DNA from: Bacteroidota bacterium
Lineage (GTDB): Bacteria > Bacteroidota > Bacteroidia > Chitinophagales > BACL12
Length of the DNA stretch: 64,000 bases
Direction of reading: 5' to 3'
Assembly: GCA_016706865.1 (NCBI GenBank)
Contig: JADJIS010000002.1
Location: 620,001 to 684,000 of the forward strand
The stretch's first letter is position 1. Each line of letters begins with the position of its first letter. Of this stretch, positions 25,070 through 33,827 are shown piece after piece. Made by a program: the position numbers and the translations under genes. The notes beneath the pieces are model-generated. The model did no database searches. It was not told where the DNA came from and saw nothing but the letters and a program-made list of their open reading frames with translations.

Positions 25070-25077
25070 TAACTTTG
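25070..25077 (+). promoter_or_regulatory. -7 promoter box TAACTTTG for the nuoG-N operon
   Basis: TAACTTTG matches TAnnTTTG, 44 bp before the TTG start of nuoG. The -33 region is a T-run rather than a clear TTG. An internal promoter here supports the view that nuoG-N is its own transcription unit. Confidence 0.45.
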
Positions 25078-25121
25078 CAGCGCCAAAACCATAACATTAA
25101 CGGTTCAAATTAATAGCCACT

Positions 25122-26069
25122 TTGCCAAAAGTTACGATCGACGATATTTCTATTGAAGTTCCTGCGGGGACAACAATTTTAGAGGCTGCAAGAATGATAG
25201 GGGTGAATGTTCCTCCTGCCATGTGTTATTACAAGAGTTTGAAGGGAAGTGGCGGAAAATGCAGGGTTTGTCTTGTAAAAGTGAGCAAAGGTTCGGAAAA
25301 AGACCCTCGCCCCATGCCAAAATTAGTGGCGAGCTGCAGAACTACCGTTATGGATGGAATGGAGGTGAAAAATACTACATCACCCGAGGTAATTGAAGCC
25401 CGCAAAGGCGTTGTGGAGTTTTTACTGATCAATCACCCTCTCGATTGCCCCATTTGTGACCAGGCCGGTGAGTGTCATCTCCAGGACCTTAGTTATGAAC
25501 ACGGCGTGGCTTCCAGCCGATACGAATTTAAAAGAAGAACCTTCGAAAGTGACGATATCGGCGATAAGATAAAATTGCACATGAATCGCTGTATCCTTTG
25601 CTACCGCTGCACGCAGGTTGCAGACCAACTTACCGATCAACGCGTTCATGGGGTGCTTAACCGGGGAGAAGTGAGCGAAATTTCAACTTATATTAAAAAA
25701 GCAGTGGACAACGATTTCAGCGGGAATATGATTGATGTTTGTCCCGTAGGAGCGCTTACCGATAAAACTTTCCGTTTTAAAAGCCGTGTTTGGTTCACAA
25801 AACCAATGTACGCGCATCGCAATTGCGAGAAATGTTCTGGGAAGGTAACATTGTGGTATCAGGGAGAAGAAGTTTTAAGAGTTACCTCAAGAAAAGATAA
25901 ATGGGGAGAAAGTGAAGGATTTATTTGCAACGAGTGCCGTTTCGATAAAAAAGAAACCAAAGATTGGGTTGTGGAAGGCCCGGCACATATTGATAACCAT
26001 TCCGTTATTGCACAAAATCATTATGAACTGCCCTACGAATTACCTGTAGTGCAAAAGAAAATACAATAA
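25122..26069 (+). CDS. nuoG: NADH-quinone oxidoreductase subunit G, short Bacteroidota form
   Basis: A 315-residue iron-sulfur protein corresponding to the N-terminal part of NuoG. The 2Fe-2S site uses CYYK...GKCRVC...SC; the His/Cys3 4Fe-4S site is HPLDCPICDQAGEC; the next 4Fe-4S is CILCYRC...CPVGAL; then NCEKCSGKV...CNEC begins the molybdopterin-type 4Fe-4S domain and the protein stops. The missing large molybdopterin-like domain is normal for Bacteroidota. It carries electrons inside the complex I peripheral arm. Start is TTG at 25122. No nuoA-F genes lie upstream, so the operon is split at F/G. The stop TAA overlaps an octamer array. Confidence 0.9.
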   Translation: MPKVTIDDISIEVPAGTTILEAARMIGVNVPPAMCYYKSLKGSGGKCRVCLVKVSKGSEKDPRPMPKLVASCRTTVMDGMEVKNTTSPEVIEARKGVVEFLLINHPLDCPICDQAGECHLQDLSYEHGVASSRYEFKRRTFESDDIGDKIKLHMNRCILCYRCTQVADQLTDQRVHGVLNRGEVSEISTYIKKAVDNDFSGNMIDVCPVGALTDKTFRFKSRVWFTKPMYAHRNCEKCSGKVTLWYQGEEVLRVTSRKDKWGESEGFICNECRFDKKETKDWVVEGPAHIDNHSVIAQNHYELPYELPVVQKKIQ

Positions 26070-26094
26070 TTAGCAAATTAGCCAATTAGCAAAT
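26068..26094 (+). repeat. AATTAGCA octamer array overlapping the nuoG stop (left arm of a long inverted repeat)
   Basis: Units AATTAGCA, AATTAGCC, AATTAGCA run from 26068, with the stop codon TAA (26067-26069) overlapping the first. Positions 26069-26094 are perfectly complementary to 26245-26270. Confidence 0.93.
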
Positions 26095-26237
26095 GATTGC
26101 ATTAGGGTAATTTGAAAATTAATTTCTAAAATAAAGATTAAAGTAAGCCGCAAGCTTAAATGAAAAATAATTAATTTCCAGATAGAAATTAAAACATGAA
26201 CAAAAAAACAATTTATCATTTCACGAAAACATCCCCA

Positions 26238-26270
26238 TTTGCTAATTTGCTAATTGGCTAATTTGCTAAT
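26238..26270 (+). repeat. TTTGCTAA octamer array before nuoH (right arm of the long inverted repeat)
   Basis: Four 8-bp units (TTTGCTAA, TTTGCTAA, TTGGCTAA, TTTGCTAA) from 26238 to 26269. They read as the reverse complement of the array at the nuoG stop, and end 8 bp before the nuoH ATG. An in-frame TTG at 26254 lies inside this array and is not the start. Confidence 0.93.
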
Positions 26271-26277
26271 CAAAACC

Positions 26278-27312
26278 ATGGCTGCAGTTTTAATTTTTAA
26301 AATCATTTTAATTGTAGTGCTTTTTGCGCTTTCTCTCACTATTGCTGCCTACAGCACTTATGCGGAAAGAAAGGTTGCTGCTTTTATGCAGGATAGACTC
26401 GGACCAAATCGCGCAGGACCATTTGGACTATTACAGCCGCTTGCAGATGGTCTTAAAATGTTTATGAAAGAAGAAATTTTACCTGCAACATCAAACAAAT
26501 ATTTATTTATTGCCGGTCCTGCAATTACAATGACCACGGCATTAATGACAAGCGCCGTTATTCCCTGGGGACCTGAAGTTACCATTGGGGGTGTTAAAGT
26601 TCCACTACAAGTAGCAGATATTAATATCGGAATATTATATGTATTAGGAGTAGTAAGTTTAGGAGTTTACGGAATTATGATAGGTGGTTGGGCTAGTAAT
26701 AATAAATATTCATTATTGGGTGCTGTTCGGGCTTCCTCACAAATGATAAGTTATGAACTTGCCATGGGTATGAGCATTATTGCAATTATTATGTCGTCGG
26801 GTTCTTTAAGTATTGGTGATATAGTGGAAGGACAAAGTGCCTGGGCCGGAATGCACTGGAATGTATTTATTCAACCCCTCGGGTTTTTAATTTTTATTAT
26901 TTGTGCATTTGCCGAATGTAACAGAACGCCATTCGACCTTCCGGAATCAGAAACAGAATTAGTAGGAGGATATCACACCGAATATAGTTCCATGAAACTT
27001 GGATTTTATTTATTTGCAGAATACGTAAATATGTTTATTTCCTCTGCAATGATATCTGCACTTTATTTTGGAGGATATAATTTTCCGGGAATGGATGCTG
27101 TGCAGAATTCTGTTGGAGAAGTGTGGTTCGCTTTAATATGTGTGGCAGTATTTTTTGCTAAAATATTATTCTTCATTTTCTTTTTCATGTGGGTGCGCTG
27201 GACAATACCGCGCTTCCGCTTCGATCAGTTAATGAATTTGGGATGGAAAGTATTATTGCCGTTGTCGATATTAAATGTTTTGATCACGGGGGCGGTGATT
27301 TTGTTTAGTTGA
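26278..27312 (+). CDS. nuoH: NADH-quinone oxidoreductase subunit H
   Basis: A 344-residue membrane subunit at the junction of the two complex I arms. I start at ATG 26278 (MAAVLIFKIILIVVLFALSL); the upstream TTG is inside a repeat array. Landmarks: TYAERKVAAFMQDRLGPNRAGPFGLLQPLADGLKMFMKEEI (quinone-site loop), NKYSLLGAVRASSQMISYE, FAECNRTPFDLPESETELVGGYHTEYS and WVRWTIPRFRFDQLMNLGWKVLLP. All the conserved acidic residues of the E-channel segment are present. The stop codon is overlapped by a 110-bp heptamer array that separates it from nuoI. Confidence 0.96.
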   Translation: MAAVLIFKIILIVVLFALSLTIAAYSTYAERKVAAFMQDRLGPNRAGPFGLLQPLADGLKMFMKEEILPATSNKYLFIAGPAITMTTALMTSAVIPWGPEVTIGGVKVPLQVADINIGILYVLGVVSLGVYGIMIGGWASNNKYSLLGAVRASSQMISYELAMGMSIIAIIMSSGSLSIGDIVEGQSAWAGMHWNVFIQPLGFLIFIICAFAECNRTPFDLPESETELVGGYHTEYSSMKLGFYLFAEYVNMFISSAMISALYFGGYNFPGMDAVQNSVGEVWFALICVAVFFAKILFFIFFFMWVRWTIPRFRFDQLMNLGWKVLLPLSILNVLITGAVILFS

Positions 27313-27422
27313 AGTAGGAAGTAGGAAGTAGGAAGTAGGAAATAGGACATAAGTCATATCATAGGTCATACGTCATAGGTCCTATGTCATAGGTCATACG
27401 TCATAGGTCATAAGTCATAGGT
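27311..27422 (+). repeat. 16-unit heptamer array between nuoH and nuoI
   Basis: Sixteen consecutive 7-bp units in phase: GAAGTAG four times, GAAATAG, GACATAA, GTCATAT, then CATAGGT alternating with CATACGT, CCTATGT and CATAAGT variants. The first base overlaps the nuoH stop codon (27310-27312). The nuoI start lies 45 bp further on. Confidence 0.96.
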
Positions 27423-27467
27423 CATAAAAGTAAATGTATCAATTAATAGTAGTTACCTTAACATAAA

Positions 27468-28016
27468 ATGCAACAACTAACAAACAGAAGTAAAGTAGTT
27501 TCCAATAAACAAATGACGTTTATGGAGAGGATGTATATTCCTGCATTGTTGGGGGGATTGCGCATTACGATAAAACATTTTTTTAAGAAGAAAGTCACCG
27601 TAAATTATCCCGAAGAAACCCGCGAACACAGTAAGGTTTGGCGCGGATTACATGTATTAAAAAGAGACGAAGAAGGAAGAGAAAATTGTACAGCCTGCGG
27701 ATTATGCGCTGTAGCTTGTCCCGCAGAAGCAATAACAATGGTTGCGGAAGAAAGAAAAAAAGGTGAGGAACATTTATATCGCGAAGAAAAATATGCAACT
27801 GAATACAATATAAATATGCTGCGATGTATTTTTTGCGGATTATGTGAAGAAGCTTGTCCTAAAGACGCAATATATCTGACCGATCGCATTAATTTATCTA
27901 ATTATAACCGCGATCAGTTTATTTATACCAAGGATATGTTGGTGGAAGGAGTTGCAAAAGAAGACCGAATTGATATTGATATCAGAAGAAAAGGAACCCG
28001 CGAGGGCGCCAATTAA
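27468..28016 (+). CDS. nuoI: NADH-quinone oxidoreductase subunit I
   Basis: A 182-residue ferredoxin-like subunit bearing clusters N6a and N6b. The two 4Fe-4S motifs are CTACGLCAVACP and CIFCGLCEEACP, each with the fourth Cys followed by Pro. The N-terminus (ERMYIPALLGGLRITIKHFF) is the usual membrane-associated amphipathic helix. It passes electrons from NuoG towards NuoB and quinone. It starts at ATG 27468, 155 bp after nuoH, an unusually long gap in this operon caused by the heptamer array. Confidence 0.96.
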   Translation: MQQLTNRSKVVSNKQMTFMERMYIPALLGGLRITIKHFFKKKVTVNYPEETREHSKVWRGLHVLKRDEEGRENCTACGLCAVACPAEAITMVAEERKKGEEHLYREEKYATEYNINMLRCIFCGLCEEACPKDAIYLTDRINLSNYNRDQFIYTKDMLVEGVAKEDRIDIDIRRKGTREGAN

Positions 28017-28045
28017 ACAATTAGAAAGAATTTGATTCACAACCA

Positions 28046-28549
28046 ATGACCCAGATATTTTTTTATTTTCTTTCAGGGATCGCAATTGCAAGCAGTTTGT
28101 TAATGCTGTTTCAACGCAATGCTATGTATAGTGTATTATATTTATTGGTTTGTTTTTTTGCAGTTGCGGGTTTATACATTATGCTCAACGCGCAATTTTT
28201 AGCCATTGTGCACATTATAGTATATGCAGGAGCTATTATGGTATTGTTTTTATATGTGCTCATGTTTCTCAATTTAAACACATCTTCTACCTTTTCGAAA
28301 AGTAATCTTTTGCGATTTGCTGCTGTGCTCACCGGTGGAATGGTATTCATTTTATTATTTGCGAGTTTTTATCAAACACAGTTAACCTATGTTGCCGATT
28401 CGCTGCACGCAGAAACAGGATCTGTGCAAACCTTGGGAAAAGTATTATTCGATGAATTTTTAATTCCCTTCGAATTGACCAGTATTTTATTCCTCTCTGC
28501 AATGGTTGGTGTGGTTATTATAAATAAAAAGGAGTCGTCGAATGGATAA
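28046..28549 (+). CDS. nuoJ: NADH-quinone oxidoreductase subunit J
   Basis: A 167-residue membrane subunit with five hydrophobic helices. Family landmarks: NAMYSVLYLLVCFFAVAGLYIMLNAQFLAIVHIIVYAGAIMVLFLYVLMFLNL, the conserved TM3 segment with the pi-bulge region, and a C-terminal helix FLSAMVGVVIINKK. It belongs to the proton-conducting membrane arm near the quinone site. Its last 8 bp overlap nuoK, implying translational coupling. Confidence 0.94.
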   Translation: MTQIFFYFLSGIAIASSLLMLFQRNAMYSVLYLLVCFFAVAGLYIMLNAQFLAIVHIIVYAGAIMVLFLYVLMFLNLNTSSTFSKSNLLRFAAVLTGGMVFILLFASFYQTQLTYVADSLHAETGSVQTLGKVLFDEFLIPFELTSILFLSAMVGVVIINKKESSNG

Positions 28550-28880
28550 TACCGGAACTTTAAGTCAGCAACTGGTTACAATTCCATTGGAAAATTATGT
28601 GGTTTTGAGTCTTATCCTTTTCAGCATTGGTGTGATCGGTATTTTAATGCGCCGAAATTTGATCGTAGTATTTTTAAGCATAGAATTAATGTTGAATTCC
28701 ATCAATCTTATGGCAGCAGCATTTTCATCCTATAACAATGATCCTGCAGGTCAGGCATTTGTGTTTTTTATCATGGTGGTAGCTGCAGCAGAAGTGGCGA
28801 TCGGATTGGCGATGTTGGTGATGATTTATAGAAATACAAAAACTTTGGATATTAACGCATTGAATAAACTTAAATGGTAA
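28542..28880 (+). CDS. nuoK: NADH-quinone oxidoreductase subunit K
   Basis: A 112-residue, three-helix MrpC-like subunit. The helix VIGILMRRNLIVVFLSIELMLNSINLMAAAF carries the conserved Glu (ELMLN) of the proton channel, and AAAEVAIGLAMLVMIYR carries the second Glu. Length is standard. It overlaps nuoJ by 8 bp and precedes nuoL by 4 bp. Confidence 0.95.
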   Translation: MDNTGTLSQQLVTIPLENYVVLSLILFSIGVIGILMRRNLIVVFLSIELMLNSINLMAAAFSSYNNDPAGQAFVFFIMVVAAAEVAIGLAMLVMIYRNTKTLDINALNKLKW

Positions 28881-28884
28881 TCTT

Positions 28885-30795
28885 TTGAATCAACAAACAC
28901 TCAATATAATAGTTACCCTGATTCCAGCATTGCCTTTGCTTGGGTTTTTGATACATATTTTTTTAAAAAATAAGATCTCCGAAAAAGTTGCAGGATGGCA
29001 CGCTAGTGCATGGATAGTGCTTTCCTTTATTCTTACTTTGGTATTATTTTTTGAATTGCGCTCCACTCCGGAAATAAATGTTCAGCTTTTTAACTGGTTT
29101 AGTGTTGGGGGGATGGAAATTCCATTCGCATTTTTAATTGATCACCTCAGCATATTAATGATGCTGGTGATAACCGGCGTGGGAAGTCTGATACATATTT
29201 ATTCTATCGGTTATATGCACGGTGATGAAGGATTTAACCGATTCTTTTCTTACCTGAATTTATTTATTTTCTTCATGCTCACATTAGTAATGGCAAATAA
29301 TTACGTGCTGATGTTCGTGGGTTGGGAAGGTGTTGGATTATGTTCCTATTTATTAATTGGATTCTGGTTTAAAAATCAGGAATATAATAAGGCAGCAAGC
29401 AAAGCCTTCATTATGAATCGAATTGGCGATCTCGCTTTATTGATCGGATTATTTCTCATGTTCCAATATTTAGGTACTCTTACTTTTGAAGGAGTTAACA
29501 ATAAATTGGATGTGAGCTCTGGCGCAAGTTACGTGCCCGATACAAACATCATAACCATCATTACCATATTATTATTTATCGGAGCTTGTGGTAAAAGCGC
29601 ACAAATTCCATTATATACCTGGCTACCCGATGCCATGGCGGGTCCTACACCGGTGAGTGCATTAATTCACGCCGCAACCATGGTAACTGCTGGTATTTAT
29701 ATGATAGTGCGCAGTAATTTATTGTTCTCACTGGCACCAATTACAATGGATATAATAATGGTGGTGGGTATAGTGACTGCTATTTTTGCTGGAAGTATCG
29801 CCTTAAAACAAAATGATATTAAAAAGGTTTTAGCCTACTCAACTGTTAGTCAATTAGGGTTGATGTTTTTTGCAATTGGTGTTGGTGCATATGAAGCTGC
29901 TTTTTTTCATTTAATTACCCACGCATTCTTTAAGGCATTATTATTCCTCAGTGCAGGTTCTGTTATTCACGGTTTGCACGGAGAGCAGGATATTCGCAAA
30001 ATGGGTGGTATAGGAAAATATATGAAAGTAACGCATTGGGTCTTCGGATTTGGTGTTTTGGCAATAATGGCTGTGCCTCCTTTCAGCGGATTTTTCTCTA
30101 AAGATGATATTTTAGCTGGGGCCTATATGCGCAGTCCGGTTTTGTGGGGATTGGGATTGATCGCCGGATTATTTACTGCATTTTATATGATGCGATTATA
30201 TTATCTCGTGTTCAGAGGTGACGAGAGAATGAATGAACAAACAAAAAGTAAAATTCATGAATCGCCAAAAGTAATTACTGTGCCTTTGATCATTTTATGT
30301 GTGCTTGCGATCTTTGGGGGATTGATAAATATTCCAGAATTATTTGGGGGAGATAAAATGATGATGCATTATTTTAGTGATATCGTCCCCATTCACGAAC
30401 ATCATTTAGATACTACTACCGAATGGATATTGATGTTTATTGCAAGTATGGCAATTGTATTAACCATTGTGGCTGCACGCATTAAATATTTGGAACGCAA
30501 AGCCGTTCCGGAAAGTGATGTTGATATGCACGGCGCCGGTAAAATATTAAATGAAAAATTTTATATAGATGAAATATATAATGCTGTAATTGTTAAACCT
30601 TTACACGCCTTAAGTGAATTTTTTTATAAAATATTCGACCTGCAAATTATTGATGGATTTGTGAATGGTGCGGCGAAAACCACAGGATATATTGCAACAC
30701 AATTAAAAAGTATTCAAACCGGAAATGTAAGTTTTTATTTATTCGCCATGGCTTTGGGCATGGGCGGAATTATCCTTTTAATTATTTTGATGTAA
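28885..30795 (+). CDS. nuoL: NADH-quinone oxidoreductase subunit L
   Basis: A 636-residue antiporter-like subunit, normal length, with 14 or more helices and the long lateral helix near the C-terminus. Landmarks: MFVGWEGVGLCSYLLIGFWF, FIMNRIGDLALLIGLFLMF, KSAQIPLYTWLPDAMAGPTPVSALIHAATMVTAGIYMIVR (TM7-8 lysine and broken helix), KKVLAYSTVSQLGLMFFAIG and HAFFKALLFLSAGSVIHGLHGEQDIRKMGG. It is the distal proton-pumping unit. The start is TTG at 28885, shortly after nuoK. Confidence 0.96.
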   Translation: MNQQTLNIIVTLIPALPLLGFLIHIFLKNKISEKVAGWHASAWIVLSFILTLVLFFELRSTPEINVQLFNWFSVGGMEIPFAFLIDHLSILMMLVITGVGSLIHIYSIGYMHGDEGFNRFFSYLNLFIFFMLTLVMANNYVLMFVGWEGVGLCSYLLIGFWFKNQEYNKAASKAFIMNRIGDLALLIGLFLMFQYLGTLTFEGVNNKLDVSSGASYVPDTNIITIITILLFIGACGKSAQIPLYTWLPDAMAGPTPVSALIHAATMVTAGIYMIVRSNLLFSLAPITMDIIMVVGIVTAIFAGSIALKQNDIKKVLAYSTVSQLGLMFFAIGVGAYEAAFFHLITHAFFKALLFLSAGSVIHGLHGEQDIRKMGGIGKYMKVTHWVFGFGVLAIMAVPPFSGFFSKDDILAGAYMRSPVLWGLGLIAGLFTAFYMMRLYYLVFRGDERMNEQTKSKIHESPKVITVPLIILCVLAIFGGLINIPELFGGDKMMMHYFSDIVPIHEHHLDTTTEWILMFIASMAIVLTIVAARIKYLERKAVPESDVDMHGAGKILNEKFYIDEIYNAVIVKPLHALSEFFYKIFDLQIIDGFVNGAAKTTGYIATQLKSIQTGNVSFYLFAMALGMGGIILLIILM

Positions 30796-30798
30796 TTC

Positions 30799-32268
30799 AT
30801 GCTGACATTAATACTTATATTATTACCAATTGTTTCAGGACTGATCATTTATTTTCTTCCTGAAAATTTTGCGAAACAATTTTCGCTGGTGTCGGCACTT
30901 GCATCTTTAGCATTGGGTATAGTCACATATTGTCAGTTTGATATAGCAGGAGGAACTCAGTTTGTTATTAATGAGGCATGGGTTAATATGCTGGGAATTC
31001 GTTTCCATATTGGTATGGATGGTATCAGTTTATTGATGATATTATTATCTAATATTTTATCTCCATTAATTATTCTTTCCTCCTTTAAAGACAAATACGA
31101 AAATCCAAAAATATTTTACTCCTTTTTACTGATCATGCAAGGTGCAATGAACGGCGTTTTTGTTTCACTGGATATGTTCCTTTATTATATTTTCTGGGAA
31201 CTTGCATTAATACCTGCGTATTTTCTTGTGTTGTGGTGGGGAAGGGGAGATAATAAAAAGATAACCGCTAAGTTTTTTATTTACACCCTTTTCGGAAGTT
31301 TATTTATGCTTATTGCCATTATCTGGTTGAGTATACAAAGTGAAACTCCGTCAACAGATATTTTAGCTATATATCAATTAAATATTCCGGTAAATATTCA
31401 ATTGTATTTATTCCTGGCATTTATGCTTGCATATGCAATTAAAATTCCGGTATTTCCTTTTCATACCTGGCAACCGGATACCTACACCTATTCTCCATCG
31501 CCTGCAACTATGCTGTTGGGAGGAGTTATGCTGAAGATGGGTTTATACAGTATCATTCGCTGGGTAATTCCGGTTGTTCCACATGCCGTGGAAGAATATG
31601 GAATATATGTGATCGTTTTTGCATCGATAGGTGTACTGTATGCTTCTTTAATTGCCTGGGTGCAAAAAGATCTCAAAAAATTATTTGCCTATTCGAGTAT
31701 AGCACACGTTGGTTTAATTACTGCCGGATTATTTACTGCAACTCAAATGGGTTTACAGGGCGGATTAAATCAAATGCTTGCGCATGGCATTAATGTAGTT
31801 GGTTTGTTTTATGTATGTCAGATATTATACCGCAAATTTCATGATCACGATATTCATTCCATGGGTGGAATAAGAACTAAGGCACCTTTATTTGCAGGGT
31901 TATTTTTGGTGATATTACTTGCAAGTGTTGCATTGCCGTTAACCAATGCTTTTCCGGGAGAATTTATGTTGTTGAATTCTATTTTCGGAGTAAACCCATG
32001 GTTGTGTTTACTTGCAGGTAGCGGGGTTATTTTAGGAGCAGTTTATATGTTCTCGGCTTATCGGAGAGTGATGTTGGGAGAGGTAAACAATAAAACGAAT
32101 ACCTTTTCCGATCTCGATACTATGGATAAATGGGTATTGATACCTATTGTGATATTAATTTTTGTTTTCGGCGTTTATCCGCAATTGATAACAAATCTTA
32201 CTGAACAAAGTGTGAGTGATATTATTTTACAATACCAAACAAAGATCAACGGAACAATAATTAAATAA
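30799..32268 (+). CDS. nuoM: NADH-quinone oxidoreductase subunit M
   Basis: A 489-residue antiporter-like membrane subunit. Landmarks: FHIGMDGISLLMILLSNILSPLIILSS, FYYIFWELALIPAYFLVLWWG (channel Glu), KIPVFPFHTWQPDTYTYSPSPATMLLGGVMLKMGLYSIIRW and KKLFAYSSIAHVGLITAGLF with conserved Lys residues, then FLVILLASVALPLTNAFPGEF. It begins 3 bp after nuoL, and its stop TAA is followed directly by the nuoN ATG. Confidence 0.96.
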   Translation: MLTLILILLPIVSGLIIYFLPENFAKQFSLVSALASLALGIVTYCQFDIAGGTQFVINEAWVNMLGIRFHIGMDGISLLMILLSNILSPLIILSSFKDKYENPKIFYSFLLIMQGAMNGVFVSLDMFLYYIFWELALIPAYFLVLWWGRGDNKKITAKFFIYTLFGSLFMLIAIIWLSIQSETPSTDILAIYQLNIPVNIQLYLFLAFMLAYAIKIPVFPFHTWQPDTYTYSPSPATMLLGGVMLKMGLYSIIRWVIPVVPHAVEEYGIYVIVFASIGVLYASLIAWVQKDLKKLFAYSSIAHVGLITAGLFTATQMGLQGGLNQMLAHGINVVGLFYVCQILYRKFHDHDIHSMGGIRTKAPLFAGLFLVILLASVALPLTNAFPGEFMLLNSIFGVNPWLCLLAGSGVILGAVYMFSAYRRVMLGEVNNKTNTFSDLDTMDKWVLIPIVILIFVFGVYPQLITNLTEQSVSDIILQYQTKINGTIIK

Positions 32269-33651
32269 ATGACCTCAATTATAATTTTAGCAGCAGCAGG
32301 TATTGCGTCCATGTTTGTGGGGGTGTTTAAATTTAAGCGCATTGCATTGCCGTTGGTGTTACTCGCCTGTATCGCAGCGCTATGTATCATCTTTTTAAAA
32401 TTAAATGGCGGTTATGAGGATATTATCGGAAATATGTTGCAATTCGATCCATTTTCCTATGGATTCAGCATAATTATGATCTTATTGACCATGGGTGTAT
32501 TCATCATCAGCAAATATTATTTCCGGGAAAACATGGAACACCTGGGGGATATTTATTCTTTGTTTCTTTTTTCGATGATAGGTGGAATATTGCTCGTTTC
32601 TTTTCAAAGTCTGGTAATGTTATTTATCAGTATCGAGATACTTTCCATTCCATTATATGTTCTTGCTGCGAGTAACAGAAAAAATTTATTCAGCAATGAG
32701 GCGGGATTAAAATATTTTTTAATGGGATCCTTTGCTTCCTGTTTTTTATTGTTGGGAATAACATTTATTTATGGAACTGCCCACACGTTTGAAATGCAGG
32801 GAATATTTAATTTTATTTATGCCTCTGAAGGGGATCTACCCGCTTTATTTATTACAGGATGTTTTTTAATTCTCGGAGCTTTTATTTTCAAAATTTCCGC
32901 TGTGCCATTTCATTTCTGGGCACCGGATGTATATGAGGGGTCTCCTAGTGTGATCACCGCCTTTATGGCGACCGTAGTTAAAACTGCAGCTTTTGGTGGC
33001 CTCATTCGTTTTATAGTGATGTCAGGTTTAGTACAAACCGATAATTGGCAAGAGATAATTACTGTAGTTGCAATTCTCACTTTAATTGTAGGGAATGTAA
33101 CTGCGTTATACCAAACCAATTTTAAAAGATTATTGGCTTATTCAGGTATTGCAAATGCGGGTTATGTTTTGGTTGCCGTTGCAACATTGCAAGTAAATAC
33201 CTATGAATATATTTTATATTATTTAGCATCTTATGGAGTTGCCAGTATTTTAGCATTCACCATTTATTCCATCATTAAAGATCATACAGGTATAAATACC
33301 ATCGACGGTTTAAAAGGGCTTTTTGTTAAAAATAAAATGCTTGCCGTTACTCTTGCCTTTGCCATGTTATCGCTGGCTGGTATTCCTCCATTGGCAGGTT
33401 TCTTCGGAAAATATGCCGTATTCGCAAATGCTATTCAGGCCGATCAGATATGGTTGGTAGTGGTTGCTGTTGTCACCTCTTTGGTGGGCGTATTTTATTA
33501 TTTCCGTGTAATGGCAAATGCCTTTAATACCAATAGTGAGATTCCTGTTGTGCCTATACATTTCAGTTATAAACTGGTTTTGATACTGGGTGTCATCATA
33601 CTTCTGGTTTTGGGTCTGATGCCTGATCTTATTACGGATCTTATTGCCTGA
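32269..33651 (+). CDS. nuoN: NADH-quinone oxidoreductase subunit N
   Basis: A 460-residue antiporter-like subunit, the last gene of the operon. Landmarks: SLFLFSMIGGILLVSFQSLVMLFISIEILSIPLYVLAA (channel Glu), KYFLMGSFASCFLLLGITFIYG, FKISAVPFHFWAPDVYEGSPSVITAFMATVVKTAAFGGLIR, FKRLLAYSGIANAGYVLVA and AFAMLSLAGIPPLAGFFGKY. It starts immediately after the nuoM stop. A terminator hairpin follows at 33742-33767. Confidence 0.96.
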   Translation: MTSIIILAAAGIASMFVGVFKFKRIALPLVLLACIAALCIIFLKLNGGYEDIIGNMLQFDPFSYGFSIIMILLTMGVFIISKYYFRENMEHLGDIYSLFLFSMIGGILLVSFQSLVMLFISIEILSIPLYVLAASNRKNLFSNEAGLKYFLMGSFASCFLLLGITFIYGTAHTFEMQGIFNFIYASEGDLPALFITGCFLILGAFIFKISAVPFHFWAPDVYEGSPSVITAFMATVVKTAAFGGLIRFIVMSGLVQTDNWQEIITVVAILTLIVGNVTALYQTNFKRLLAYSGIANAGYVLVAVATLQVNTYEYILYYLASYGVASILAFTIYSIIKDHTGINTIDGLKGLFVKNKMLAVTLAFAMLSLAGIPPLAGFFGKYAVFANAIQADQIWLVVVAVVTSLVGVFYYFRVMANAFNTNSEIPVVPIHFSYKLVLILGVIILLVLGLMPDLITDLIA

Positions 33652-33741
33652 AACAGGTTTCTACATTAAAAAAAGTTAAAATCGGGGATTCTTCGCATAA
33701 TTTTTCATTTTAAACAGTTAACTTGGTTTCCTATTCATTAA

Positions 33742-33767
33742 CCGGTCTTTCGGACCGGAAGTTTTTT
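33742..33767 (+). terminator. Rho-independent terminator of the nuo operon
   Basis: CCGGTC-TTTCG-GACCGG forms a 6-bp GC-rich stem followed by AAGTTTTTT. It lies about 90 bp after nuoN and before the head-GIN gene. Confidence 0.8.
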
Positions 33768-33827
33768 GTGTCTAAAATATAAATGGGACACAAACGACTT
33801 CAGGTTGGAAGATAAAAATATCAGATC

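Noticed and set aside
26254..26277. TTG at 26254 as the nuoH start
   Set aside because: It lies inside the octamer array; the ATG at 26278 gives the standard NuoH N-terminus.
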